DNA from: Apostichopus japonicus
Taxonomy: Eukaryota > Echinodermata > Holothuroidea > Aspidochirotida > Stichopodidae
Assembly: GCF_037975245.1 (NCBI RefSeq)
Contig: NC_092566.1
Coordinates: forward strand, 3,846,001-3,910,000
Direction: 5' to 3'
Length of the DNA stretch: 64,000 nucleotides
Both the position numbers and the translations under genes were made by a program. The notes under the pieces are model-generated. The model worked only from the letters and a program-made list of their open reading frames with translations, did not search any database and was not told the DNA's origin. Positions 11,104-24,700 of this stretch are shown here, piece by piece. Each line of letters opens with the position of its first letter. Position 1 is the first letter of the stretch.

Positions 11104-11430
11104 CTCCTTGTTTATTTAGAATGTAACTTGTTTAATGTCAGTTTTCCTCAATTGTATTTATCTTGTTGGCAAACAAAAGACCCCTATCACCTGAGAAACA
11201 GACATTTATTTCCACAGAAGAAAGAAAAAAACAGATAAGTAACAACCTGGGATGTATCCTGCTAAAATGCTTGTTTATTTAGAATGTAACTTGTTTAATG
11301 TCAGTTTTCCTCAATTGTATTTATCTGTTGGCAAACAAAAGACCCCTATCACCTGAGAAACAGACATTTATTTCCACAGAAGAAAGAAAGAAAACAGATA
11401 AGTAACAACCTGGGACGTATCCTGCTAAAA
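11104..11430. repeat. Tandem duplication of about 165 bp
   Basis: The block from CTTGTTTATTTAGAATGTAA to CCTGCTAAAA occurs at 11107-11266 and again at 11271-11430. It differs only by one small deletion (TCTTGTTGG against TCTGTTGG), a GAAAG/GAAAAA difference and a few substitutions. High identity points to a recent duplication. No coding function was seen. A minus-strand frame running through it has no domain. Confidence 0.92.
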
Positions 11431-11630
11431 AACCACAAATGACTTCTTCAGAATCAATCACATACTTCCTTCCACCCACCTGGGGGGTACAATAATTCAA
11501 CGATACTAACGAAGCAATTATAGTGATACATGTTCGTGTATTAAAGCAACGATAATTACCTGCCTCCACGATACGATTGCACTTTCCAATCCAGCGGGTC
11601 TATTTAATTTGTAAAACTTTAGCACTGTAA

Positions 11631-11936
11631 CCAGGCGCGTAGCCAAGGGGTGGGGGGAAAGGGGGTGACCTCCCCCCTTGAGCATATTTTTTTTGTATGT
11701 TTTTTATGATATCGCTAGTAATTTCAAATAGGAAATGCTTAGATGCAACTTGCAAAGGCTTGGAAAGTGCCGTTTCCAGCGATCTGGGAGGCATTTTCGG
11801 CAAAAATGTTCTTGTACGCTTCGCGCCAACTCATGGTGGTGCTACACTTAGATAGTTTCCAATGCCGAATCTACGGCTCTGATAATTTGCCTACAGGTTC
11901 GCCCCTCCCTTGGCAAATTCTACGTTACGTGCCTGA
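11631..11936. mobile_element. MITE-like element with GGCGCGTAG ends
   Basis: The left end reads CCAGGCGCGTAGCCAAGGGG. The right end reads, on the opposite strand, TCAGGCACGTAACGTAG followed by GCCAAGGGAGGGGCG, an imperfect inverted repeat of the left end. The length is about 306 bp and there is no transposase frame. The ends resemble those at 52790-53143. It is non-autonomous and diverged; target-site duplications are not clear. Confidence 0.55.
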
Positions 11937-11989
11937 CTGTAAGCCAGTTTACCTACTTCTGGGTCATTTTTTTTGAACACTTACAGATT

Positions 11990-12060
11990 TGATAGATGGA
12001 AAAGTGCTATAGTAGAGATAAGACAGGTAAGTGGGAGTTTGCGGCAAACCTCTAAAAGGA
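11990..12060 (+). repeat. Fragment of the CAGGTAAG dispersed family
   Basis: AGACAGGTAAGTGGGAG, with CAGGTAAG beginning at 12024, follows an AGTGCTATAGTAGAG segment that matches the stretch just before the motif in other copies. Only the 3' part of the repeat is recognisable. Confidence 0.45.
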
Positions 12061-15000
12061 AAAGGGATTGGTCACCAAACAAAACAAACTCTGGTTGTCA
12101 TACATTATGACCACAAAGATCAAAACCAGAGTTACATATTGAGAAAATATGTAACGTTACACTTCACAAACAAGGGTGTTAAATTTTGAACCTTGTTGAC
12201 TATCGTCTGCATGATGATCCCTACAATAGTTTAATATGCAAGGAATATTAATCACTTTCAAAGTAATTACAAAACCATATTTGGCTGTGTAATTACTTTG
12301 TTTGGCAGCACTACAGTACCATACTTCTCAAACTTACCATTGAAAGGACAAGCTTTTTATTTCTCAAAACGGCACGATAAAATCTAGAACTGAGAAGTAC
12401 CGCAGTTCAAGATTATTCCATGAAACCCTTATATCAAAATGGGTTCTATAGGAATTAACTTTGGAAAAAACAAATTTGGGTTCAAAGATTTTTGAGGCTT
12501 TGAATAGAGAAAAGTACCAAGCTTTCTCCAAATTCTCTGAAACATACTTGCAAAAAATAACCCCAAAAATATTAGAAATCTATGACTTCTTGAAAAAGGA
12601 AATAAATAAAAATTATTTTAGAAACTCTGTGATTGTGACCATTTCTGAACCTCTTGACAGACTTTTCAGATATATTTCATATCTAGATCTGGATATATAC
12701 ACTACTTACCCTCTGAAAATCACATTCTGGATTATGGCATTGTTTGTGTTGACAGCTTACTATATCTCCCAAACATGAACATAATGTACAAGGTTCTGCT
12801 TCCCATACTGTGTTATTCTGCAAAGAAACAAATCAAAACAGAAAAATGAAAGGTCAAAAGAAACTCCTGATGAAAAGTCTTAATTAATATATTTATGTTG
12901 TTGCTATGGGATGTGGTTATATATACTGACCACACATCATTCCATCATAGTTTTCAGACCCAAAATTGGGTCACAGGAAACATTTTCAGATGGTACCAGG
13001 ATTTTTCCAGACTGTTGGAAAAAATTTCTGCTGTTTTCAAAGCTTGTCGACAGAGACCGATTCAGTTCATACTTTTAACAGCAATTCCAAAGCCCAATCT
13101 AGCTTTCATGCATTCCCGGGCATCATTTCTGAGGGGTTTTGTCTCGTAGGTTGTGGCTCAGTCCTCTGGAAGCTCCTAGGTTGAAAGCCTAACAGTTTGT
13201 GAACCACTGATTGATAAACTACACTTCTCTGGATGTGGATTTATTTGAAAGGCTCAGTAGATGTGATGATATTACGGATGAAGAGAGGGATACAATGATT
13301 TGAAAATGTGAGGTATGATAATGAGTTATAGCTAGGAAGATAGTAGTGATGAGGACAACTGGGGTGGAGGGGGGGGGGGCACTTGGGTGACCAATATAAA
13401 TGCTAAGTGAAGGGTATAACATTAAGAAATTTGAAATAATTTATACAACCCTTTGTAACAAATGAAAAAGCCAATGCTGTAGAATGTATACACTGACTAC
13501 TGAGTGAAGAGTGGTTTGGAAACCCTAGGTTGACCAATACCCTAACAACAGAAATAGCAAGATTGAAAAGGCTAGATGTAGTAGTCACACATACTCTATA
13601 GTATACACTGCATGCTACAGTGTATATTGCTTAAACATAAGGTTTGACTGCACACAAAAATTGTGTACTTAGGTTGTTTGAGTGTGATCTTACTTTGGGT
13701 AGCACTTGATATTGGTTAAAATGCTTTTAAATTAAGGACAGAATTTGAAAAGCTGAGTTTCATAAGCCCAAAAGGAATCAAGAGGAATGGGGGAAAACTT
13801 AAACTATGTTTATCACTCTCTAAATCTTTTGTTCATGAATGTAGGCTTTTGTTTTATGGCCTTAGTAAATGGAAAGGCTAAAAGTAACACTTCCTATGTA
13901 ACAAAAAAAAAAATCTTATTTTTAGAGTTCCTTAAAACCTAACGTCAACTCATACCGGATAAGTTGGCACTCGTTCTCAAGTACTAAAACAATGCCGTGG
14001 AGGCAGTCGATTACGTCAAGAATACTTTCAAAATGTAATAACATCTTCCTATGATTTCAGGTTAATTACTTCGTAGGTAACAGTTCAAGCAGCTTAATGG
14101 CTATCAAATTCCTTCCTCTTCAAAGGTGAATCATTGCTCTTACCCTTAGGTAAAAACAAAGCAAAGAAATGAGAGTTCTTTTAACCTTAACAGTTTGATA
14201 TAGTCATACAGACATTTTTTTTAACAAACATTTGTTTTTGATGACTTCGTTTGTACATATTTATCCGTCATGCATACTTGTAGTAAGTCTGTACTCATTT
14301 TCTAACACAGTCACCTGTGTTCGTACCTGCCAACGTGGATCTGTCATCATAAATTTTTGGAAAATTTTGGAAAAATACAGATAATAGCGCAATATTGTAC
14401 TCTACGGAACTACCATCATGTATATATATTTGCACAACAGGTGCGTCAGAGTGCCAGGTCAGGCCCCAGGGACAATTTGTGACATCAGCCCCCTTTTTAT
14501 CCTGTTCATATACCACATTTTCTAGTCCCACCATATTTTCCCCAGGCTTCCAAATTTACCCCAGAGCTGTATCTTGCCCCCCCCCCTCCCTGGCCTCTTC
14601 TCCTCAGGCTTGAAACAAAGTACTGCTAAAACATATAAGCAGGCAAGATCTTCAAAATTGATAGTCTCTCTTACATCATGGAAATTCTACTTCAAACATT
14701 TAGTTTTCTTTTTTTAATTTTCTTGCTGATTACTCATTAACGAATTGGAAATATCTGCAGAGTTGTCAATTTAGCCCTGATTTTAAAAGCCCCATCAAAA
14801 TTCAATTGTCCTTCTTTCTGTCTTTGTGAGAATATATTTATTTACAATATTTTCCTCTTTTGACATATGATCTGTAAATTATGACTCTCCCACTTGCCAG
14901 ACATTTCAAAAATATTTCACGAGAAAAAAAACCCCACATCTTTAGCTATACAAAAAGAAAATATACTGTCACTGAATTTTTTTTTTTTTATGATAACAGA

Positions 15001-17744
15001 TCTCCTTCTGTCTACACATTCATACCAAATGGCAACCATTTATGACACCTCAGTTTAATATCCACACATTGTCTGTGTTGCTGATCCATTAAATTTTCAC
15101 TCAGCTTCTCTTGCCATACATACTACCAGATCACAAAAGTCTCCCATGATACACATATCTCATACTAAACTGTCTCCTATAGGATACAGTGCCAAGAGGG
15201 TGAAATTCTTTCCCCTTGACAAACTGCTCTCTGTCCTATACCAGAAACGAGAGCATCGATTTTCATGAATCTTATTCACATCTGCTATAGACAGGTTATG
15301 TAAAGATAGGCTGACATTTTACAGACATACAGAGTGATGATTTCTATGTTATGATAAGACACACAACCCCCCCCCCCCCAAACACTTATCATACATATAT
15401 AAATGAATGAAGGGTTGCTAAGCTTAATACTCATCTGTATTACTATATATCTAGTGATTGAAACGTTGACCTGACTCTTAAAATCATAGCTCATTATGGA
15501 ACAGCCATTAATCTTTGTCTCAGCTTTGGTAAATCTGTCACAAGTTCATTGTACCTATGGTACATTACACATGAAACATGACACAAATAGCAATAATCTG
15601 CCAACTCATCCAAAAACAAACATTTACATATACATGACACTGCCCTGACATTGGCAAACCCCTCAACAAAAATGCTACATTTCAAATCTTACAACAACAA
15701 CAAAATGTGAAATTATCAAAGCAAATTAGCCAATGAAATCAAAATGATGTCAGGTATGCATGGCAAGTACAATTCACAAATGAGTCAAACTTTCAATCAA
15801 GACATTATCTTACAGCCAGGTGGAGGTGTATGCTGTCACAGATTTTTAAAATTCACTCCTCTTTTTTCAGATAACCATTTTATATCAAATTAAATAACGG
15901 CTGACTCATACAGAGATGCTTTCAGATCACAAGATGAAGAGTGGGAAGAGAAGCTAATTTATTGCGAGTTTTAAGAGTAGATTAAACGATCGTCCCTTCT
16001 TCCTCATTAAAAAGTTTAACAACATCCTAAGCTCCACCTGTCAATTAACGTGGAAGTCATTACCCTATGGGGTAGTCTGGTTCCCTTAATTTGCAGCGAC
16101 GTTAACGACCTACACCGATGATATTAAACTCATTATTAAGATCATCGTAACGACAAATGTGGAATGAAATCATGTTACCGAGCTGGCCTTCCTTCTTCGT
16201 TTCGGATGAGACCGCTTGTGGATTTCAAGAATAAAATTGCCAATGAGAACTGACAGTTCATGGTTACACCCCCAGAGGCTGTTTCTCCTTCCACTTAGTA
16301 GAATTTTTACGTTATGAAGTTTTCACTATATTTATCAGGATATTGAGATTCTCTACAGCCGTAAGAGTTGGCCTTATATTTGTTCTGATAGGAATTTAAA
16401 AAAACAAGACATAGAGAAAAGCCAAAGGTGATACCTATAATTTGTGGATAACTTGTATATATCGTTTCCATTTTGGTATATTTTAAAGCATATTTCCAAT
16501 TATAAATGGTTTCCATCTGCTACTTCCTGCAGGTTGCCCCACCACCATTCCAAATTTTCTCCTTTTTTTGTCAGTGTCGCCACATACTTCTAAATATTTG
16601 CTCCACTCATGTTTCCCACCTTTCCCCCCTCCCCCAATTGTCCCTCTCACCATCCCAACCCAATGTTTCCTTCCAACATTTTGAAACCAACTTCTGCAGA
16701 TATGGTGATAGCTTTTAACAAGAACACATTACAAATTCATAACCATAGAATGCTTATTCAAGTTCAAATGAACAGTCACATCCACACCTACTTCCATTCT
16801 TAAATATTCTTTTTTCCTTCCTCCCTCTTAAGTACAATTTGAGGTCAAACCTCACCATTAAAATAAAGTAATAAACATCCATTTTTTTTTAACCCTACAG
16901 AAATAGTTCATTGCAATAACATGACAAATTAATTATTATTCTTATTAGTGGACTATGTACATTCAACTCTCGCTAACGAGAATAACAGAAAGATAAAGAC
17001 TACCGAAGCAGAAAAAAAAAAAATCATGACTTCTAAAGATTTAAAATTACTTTAAAAGTGCAAAGAACTTGATCAAGACAAGACTTGAACAAACATAGCC
17101 CGAAGGGGGCATCCGATATTTGAATACTCCTTTAGCCCAAGCAGCGGGGAAAATACAACAAATTTGCTTGACCTCTTCTTCGATATGTCTTACTCACTCA
17201 ACTCAAAAAATAAATCAAAACATTAAAATTCTATTGATCTGATTATTGAGAATGTGTGTGCCCAGTGCCCTGGAGTTCTAATGACAATAACGGTCAATTA
17301 TTAGATTTAACTTGGGTAATCATAATATTCATAATAGCTGGTAGTGGTCAATGGGCTATGATAATTACCCTACCCTTTTTGGTGTGGAATTTGGTCAACT
17401 TGGTATTTTGGTAATCCCATGTACCAATGCAGTTCTGAAGCTAGACTATGGTACTGTTATTTCAAGAATTTAAAGACAGGTTAATTGATTTATTTTGCAA
17501 ATTTTAAAAAATTCCGAGATTTTTGCATTTTTTTTTCCCCTTATGAAAAAGTAGAGTATGTGGGCCTCTTAACGTTTTAGAGAGAAAGGTAGTCTTTGGT
17601 AATCAGCTAATTATTAAATTTAATTGGTGAATGAAGAAAAGGATAACTTAGTTTGATAAATTCTTATGGTCTTAATACTCTGCAGTACTATTGAAGTTTC
17701 ATAAAAGTAAACTGCTGGCGATTGACCATCAAGCGCAAAATGTT
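12061..17744. other. Unassigned non-coding stretch
   Basis: No gene was recognised. The longest frame (12461-12778, plus, 105 codons) is AT-rich, has a hydrophobic tail and no known motif; I do not call it. A run of 12 G at about 13368-13379, T- and C-runs at 14985 and 15368, and a low-repeat segment at 15955-16250 with several TAAT cores are the only features noted. Confidence 0.5.
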
Positions 17745-17890
17745 GATATTCTAAAACTTACTGGTTTGGATATTTACGAGTGACAAGCTTACCAATCTCC
17801 CCACAACCTTAGCACTCTCGTTCTACCGTGTCTAGAATGAACTGGTAACCTTTTAACACTGTGCGCACTATATGACCGGCCAAAATTCTA
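17745..17890 (-). repeat. Dispersed CAGGTAAG-family repeat, minus copy
   Basis: The plus strand reads AAACTTACTGGTTTGGATAT, ACGAGTGACAAGCTTACCAA, CTCCCCACAACCTTAGCAC, TTCTACCGTGTCTAGAATGA and GGTAACCTTTTAACACTGTG. This is the reverse complement of the copies at 26.1 and 55.5 kb. The donor-like core is mutated here (TTGGTAAG instead of CAGGTAAG on the minus strand). Confidence 0.85.
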
Positions 17891-18514
17891 GGGTACGCCC
17901 CTCTTTTTAAAGGTTATAAATTGCTACTTCTGCATCTACATCAAGAAGGATAACAAAATTGAAATGATGGTAGACTTAGAAGTATAGATGGCAGCAGAGC
18001 AGAATTGTCCAGTGCTACTGGGCAATAAAGGTTGTAGCCAATTTTTCCCCCTTATAGCTATGATTATCATCATTTCAGTAATTACATGTGATGACAAAAC
18101 AAGATATTTTACGAGTGATTGTGCAATAGAATGGACAAGTTAAACCCATTTTTACATTTTTTACAAGTTAATTGTGAATTTTATATTTAACTACATATTC
18201 CATCTTTATATACACTTTAAATGTGACAGAAATAATCCTTTTCATATCAGTCCTGTGCATAAGAAAATGCCCTGATTAATTGTGACTTGCAAAAGTTCAT
18301 ACTTGGGTTGAAAGAACCATTTGTTATGTTAGACAGGTCAATACTCTAACTTTGTTTGTGTCCTGTTTTGTAACATTCCCTAACAGGACAATCTTTTCCT
18401 TAAATTAAAAGTATTGCCTCCAAAATTTAAACAAGCTTTTAAGATAGTAATACTGTTCAGAAAGTACTTTTCAGGAGGTCTTGGACCTTCCACGTTATTC
18501 TCATCAATCTGACG

Positions 18515-18745
18515 TCTACTTAGAGGAGTGAAATTGTGGTGAGGAGACAGGTAAGTGTAGAAGCAAAATAGAGTAAATATTATAAAACTTACTGGTTTAT
18601 ATATTTACGAGTGACCCACTTACCTGTCTCCCCACAACCTAAGTACCGCATTCTACCGTGTCTAGTATGCCCTGGTAATTTTTTAACACTGTGCACCCTC
18701 ACTGACCCCCAGTGACCTCCTTCTTATTCTACCATCCAAAGTGTC
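18515..18745. repeat. CAGGTAAG-family pair in inverted orientation
   Basis: A short plus-oriented piece (GAGGAGACAGGTAAGTGTAG, CAGGTAAG beginning at 18548) runs straight into a full minus-oriented copy from about 18585. That copy starts AAACTTACTGGTTTATATAT and ends with ACACTGTGCACCCTCACTGA and beyond. The minus copy keeps an intact CAGGTAAG (18619-18626 on the minus strand). Confidence 0.8.
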
Positions 18746-18749
18746 TCAC

Positions 18750-21700
18750 ATGTTTTTCGTATTGGGAAAAATTTTCGTAAGTGGGGAACGAAGTAAATAT
18801 ATCTTTTAAATAGTAAATTTACTAGACAATCTGGTTACACAATGCTAATTGCTATTTTGTCAAATGGTAACCATCAACTTCTTGAGACAAACAGTTGAAC
18901 CACCACTGTTCATTCCTACAGAGGTAATAAGCCGGTTGAAACTGTTTTTGCTGCAGTGAGTTTAACCTTCATATGTATACAACAACTTTTACAATGGTTG
19001 GAAGTTACTACTGAATTCTGCTTTCCGTTAATAGTTTGACAGTTGTTATTTGTACCGACTGTAACTACAAGAGAAGTTGGTCAGGAAACAGACGGAAGTT
19101 TACTTACAGCAAAATGGACGGTGATTTCACTTATTTTCCAATCAACTCTTGGAGAGCGACGGGTCAAACCAACTTTCAAAACCAGAAGCATGAATATTTT
19201 TTACATTTGACCCAGTATCGATGAAATAACAACATGGTAACTGATATTGTCCACTAAGGGACCAGTCCTTAAAAATAATCAAATTGTTGACATAAATCGC
19301 AAAGCTTCACACAATTCCAGCTTGTACCACATGACACTAAGCTAATTAATTTGAATAATTGTAACCAGAACAAATCAGCAATTTTACTTCTTCTTTTTAA
19401 ACCAAATTTGGCTGACTGGCTGGATAATATTCTCTGTGCTGCCAAATTATAACACTCCTGCTGACCAAAAGCAAACAAATTCATTTTCATTGACAACACT
19501 TTGACCAATGAATGGCCATCATTGGTCAACCTATGGCTGACCACATCCACAATCCTCTGATTCCCTTTTTATTTGTTTTGCTACCATGCTATTTCTTCCT
19601 CTCCACAAAGTTTAAACTTCCGTTCTTACCTGACTGAATCTTAATGCCAAATATTGTCATTTTAGATTTCGTGCAGAATGTGTAAAGTTTTAGCTCAAAA
19701 GACCACTCATATATCACACCCCTTCTATTTATTATTTGGTGAAGGGTTTTGTTCACACCTGTGCTGTATAAAGGAACTAGTTGACCATGCTATTCAGTAG
19801 CTGGACCCAACCTAGAATACCAAGAGAGAGATCGGCAATGCTTCTGTGCAACTTGGTAACCAGATCTGAATAGTAACTATAGCTATATACAGAGCTCAAT
19901 ATCAAGTAAAGGGCACAGAACTGTTTAGTAGATTTATTCAATTATCATTATTATTACATAGAAGACAAAGTGTATGATTTGAGTAGAGACATGTAAAGGT
20001 TAAGTAAAATAAATTGTAATAATTGTAATAATTCAGTTAAATATGCACATTTTAAGTGATGTGCTAGTCATTACCATCAGCACATGTTCAATGTGATTTT
20101 ATCACTTTACATACTGTTCTATCTCCTGCAATAAAATCAACCACGAAGAAATGCAAAAAAAAACAGTATTGTTGTCAAATATGCTAGGAGAGTCAAAAAA
20201 TGGCCACTCATGTCATGATCAAACTTCAAGTGGAAGTATTATTGTCATGCTCAAAGGATTTTACGTTTATTTTACCAGAACATTTAACTTATTGAAACGA
20301 AAAATATATTGATTGCCAAATATGCCAGAAAGTGAGATAATGGCCACTCCAGTCATGATCAAACTTTTAAGTGGAATTTTTATACTGCCGTGCGAAAAGG
20401 ATTTTATTTTACCGTAACATTTGTATATATTAATGTGGTAGGTTTGAAGCTTTTGAAAGTACATTTGAAAAGTTTCAGCAGTTTTTAAGTGTACTAACAT
20501 TTTACAGGATACAGATAAACTTTATTAGTGGTTGGCTTACTCCTTCAGATTAAGACAGAAATCAGAATTCATGTGCTCAGTAAGTCTCTTTTCAATACAG
20601 CGTAAAATTACAGCCAAGTATCAATACTGTTCACCTTATCACATACCCTCCCCGACCCCTGTTCACCCTCACAAACACATCATCTCCTAGAACCAATTAA
20701 CTTCCTTCTTTGATGCAACATCATTCAATAATTCCCACCACAGAGAGCAATTTATTAAGTTCACACCACATGCCAGTATGTCAATTTAAAATTATCAACT
20801 AGACACACAAAAGCTACCAAACATACCAGAAATTATAAAATTCCTACGTTTTCTTTTCTAACCAAGAGATGTTTTTATGTAAGACATACAAAAGACCCAG
20901 TACATAATGGTAATATACTGATAAGCCTGTATTAACGGAAGGTCGTTATCAAGATTAATTAGTTATACACTCTGCTGGTGATGAAACATAATCATGAGTG
21001 AGAGAGCCATTGAACTACGATAAAGATACACTAATCAAGTGTTTCCACGAGATACATTTTTACATCCCTTGTCAGATTAAGGGCTAGCTGGTACATTTTG
21101 TGCATTTTCTTCAAACGATTATCCCTTTTCATGATGAAGAAAATTAAAACTTCAAACAGCTGTGTTTGTAGATACTGGCTAACTGTTTATGAATTACACA
21201 GATTCTTTAACAGAATCTTTAGGACCTACAGTACTGTTAGTTTGTATGTTGCTCATGAGTCCCTCTCGAGTTGCCATAATGTCACTGAATTCAATGTTGT
21301 TACATACTTCACGATTAGGCACAGATACTTAAACAAATAAAGATGATTTTAATCCCCTTTCACCCCATCCCATCCACTTCGGACAGCTCCATCCTCCTTC
21401 CACCCATGCATCCTCCCTCCCATTCACAGCTCTCTTAGATTTGTATGACTTTAATATCATATCTCAATCTGATATCACAGGCAAAGAACAGGGCATAAAG
21501 TTGGCATAAAGTCACGAAAAGAATTCAATGTTGTTTACATACTTCATGATTCGGCACAGATACTTAAACAAATAAAGATGTTCTTAAAAGGCGGGTTACT
21601 TCCGTCAGAATCAGGAGGGTACTCACATTGAGTCATAAATTATGTATATATAGTAAGGTCTGCAAAATATCAGAGGAAGAAGGCTAATTAGGAATACCAT

Positions 21701-24700
21701 GTCAACAGAATGGAGAAATATGGTAGTACTTTATTGATCAAAGAGGCTGGTTTATTGATCAGCTGGTTAAGAGTGGAAATTTAAGGGAGTGAAGAGTGAA
21801 GCCAGAGAGGCATACTCAATCATGCCAAGAGACAAAGTATATTAATGCTTGTTTTCCCAGTCCTGTTATAAATACTTATTGTGTGTATGTACATCACATG
21901 AAATGAAGAAATGAATTAACATGCAAATTAATGACTGGAATAACTTCACTGTAACATACACAGATTACAACTTAGTCAATTGAAGAATCTTTGGTATGAA
22001 TTGTAAATATTTCCAGGAAGTCAAAATAATGATCACATATATATGGTTTAGCATTTTAACATTTTATGTGTACACAGCAAACTTTAGAGCAATTTCTTTG
22101 CTGTATTGAGACAATTATTAACTGTTCACATATACCCTGAGTCCGCCTAAGAGTTGAGTGGATAGGAAAATGCATTTTTGGTTTCGATAACGATGGAAAT
22201 GGTAGATACCTCTAATAGTTGGTGTGTGGATTCATAACTTTGAGTACAAGACCCCTTTTGTTTTTTATGGAGGTGTGTATAGCCACGTACAGTAGACTGA
22301 CCTGTGTTATCATGACATAGTGTTATTGTAACAGCTAGTTCTGGTTATACTAACAAGCAGAAGTCTAGTGCATTGACGTCATCGAAACCTTAACGCATTT
22401 TGTATTCTGGTTAGATTTGGGACAAGTAAGAGTAGACCTAATGAACTTTAATTTTTAATGGTCTTCCTGTCATCAGAAACACCCAAATATCTGGTTAAAC
22501 AACCAAAATGAGCTTTGGAAAGGTGTCTGTCAGACACTATTTGTTAACATCAAAGACAGATTGTACTGTAAGTGAATAACCCTGCAATAGGTAAACTTTT
22601 GAGATTTATAATGAAACAAAACAAGACTAGATGAGGAGTTTGACTGGCCCAATGCTAGCACTATTTACCAAACCTACACATCTCTACTACAGTGCATATA
22701 TTGATCAATTTCATTCTTTTATTAGTTTGGTTCATGTTTTCAACCAAATTTACTCTTCAAACAACTTAAATATTAAGACCTGGTTGCAGTCCAAGGGACG
22801 ACCGGAAAACATTGTTCAACATTTGCCCCGACATGTCAACATGCCATGATGGGAGACACTTTGCTGGAAGTAGCAAACTGCCAATACTATATAATACCCT
22901 GACAACTCCCTGGAGACCAAACCATTGTTTCCAATATCCACGAGAAGGCAAAACGGATATCTAGACGCTCAAAATGGATTTCTTAAATATATCACGAATC
23001 ATAATCTCTCTAGCATGTTCAGAGGAAATGCTGTATCTTAAATAGCTAACACTCAGACTTCCAGTTAAGTTTACGGAAACTTGGCGGTTTGGGGACAGTT
23101 CAGTAACCTCAACGAGCGTTACGTACCGTTGAAGTTTACCACGCAAAGACACCAGCCGGATATGCTTCTAATATCAGAGTCACCGTGATAATTTTGACAT
23201 GCTCTCCTGTCAAGGGTTTAAGCTCAAAAAATAATACGTTCCGCTGGGCCAAGGACGTATGACTTCCTAAACAAGCCAAGATTTAGATCGTAGAGGCTCT
23301 CATTGTTGGCTTTGCTAAACAGTGGGATGTATATATACAGTGGGTGGAGTTCAGGCAATGTTGTTGTTGTAAAGGACTGAACTTCACAGAACATTTCATC
23401 TTTGGGTGCAAGCTCAGAAAGAGAAACTTTGCTGATTTGATCCACGGCATATTACACCTACCTATCCCACACCCCTTGAGAAAAACTTGTAGAAAAATTC
23501 CTGGCCATGTTTTGCTTTCAGATTAAAAGCCCGCCACAGACAATAACCTTGTTGATTCACTCTTGTTTATTTGTTATCTTCACTCATTCACTCATATATA
23601 TGTTCAAGATCAGGACTGACTAGGATTTCTGGCAACTGACCTAACAAGCCCCCTAGGCTTAAGTTAACGGAATTGAACTAGCCTGATCAAAAACCTTCAA
23701 CAACTTCTTGCAGAACCTACAGCAAATCTTTACTGCAGTTGGTCTGTAGTGTTGGTTTTACTATTGAAAGTTGCACAATGCTTAAAACAACTTTTTGAGT
23801 TGATTTTGGTCAATTTTTTCAGTGATTTTTTACACTAATATCCCATGAAAACAAAGGCTATTATTAGCTTGACTGCTAGCTTCAGTTCAAACAATGAATT
23901 CATAAGTTGACATATATTTATTAAATCATCAACTTGCATTTCATTAAATGTAATTGAAGATGAAAGAGCATCTGGACAATAAAATGTTGGAAAATTGCAA
24001 GCACAAGAATGTGATAGTTCAGTGTGACTTAGACCAAGGATCAGTTGAGGTCACCAAAGGTCACTGAAAAGCTGTTACAAACTCCAAAAGTTGAAAATCT
24101 TTTAGACAGTTCATATGTTCTACTGTAGGAATCACTAGACCTGAAGGGTTTCTGGTTCTATGATGTCAAACATTTTTGGTCTTTTGTATTATGCATTTCA
24201 TTACTAAAACTAAAACTAAAAATACTTTGTAAGTTTTGTTTGCTTTTGCTTGTTTGCTTTGCTAATATTATAAATATATATTATACTTGATAAAACTTCA
24301 CTCTGTTCTGTACACTAGTTTTACTGACCACTAGATTTGTATGCTAAAATACAACAAAGTGGAAGCCAACATCAGTACAAAGCAACTTCTCCGTCCCTTT
24401 TTGTGGTGAATAAACCAGGTTAACTTGATTCACCCAAAAACAATCGCAATAGAAGATATTTTATGGAAGCTGTAACCTTACATATATCATAAAACATCGA
24501 CCAACAGGAACAGAAATAGTGGACAAGAGGCTGTCCTTGCGTTGTGTTCAAACCAAATATAAACTCACCACAATACCGCTGCTGACCATACAAAAAAAAA
24601 AAAACCATTGTTGGTAGTAGTTGTTTTCGTTGATACCAGTGAAGAGAACAAACACTCCCGGCTACCGGAATTTTAAATAAATTAGTCACAAATATCTCTC

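Noticed and set aside
12461-12778. 105-codon plus-strand open frame with Met start and hydrophobic C-terminus
   Set aside because: AT-rich, no recognisable motif, no splice or promoter context. Frames of this length occur by chance in such DNA.
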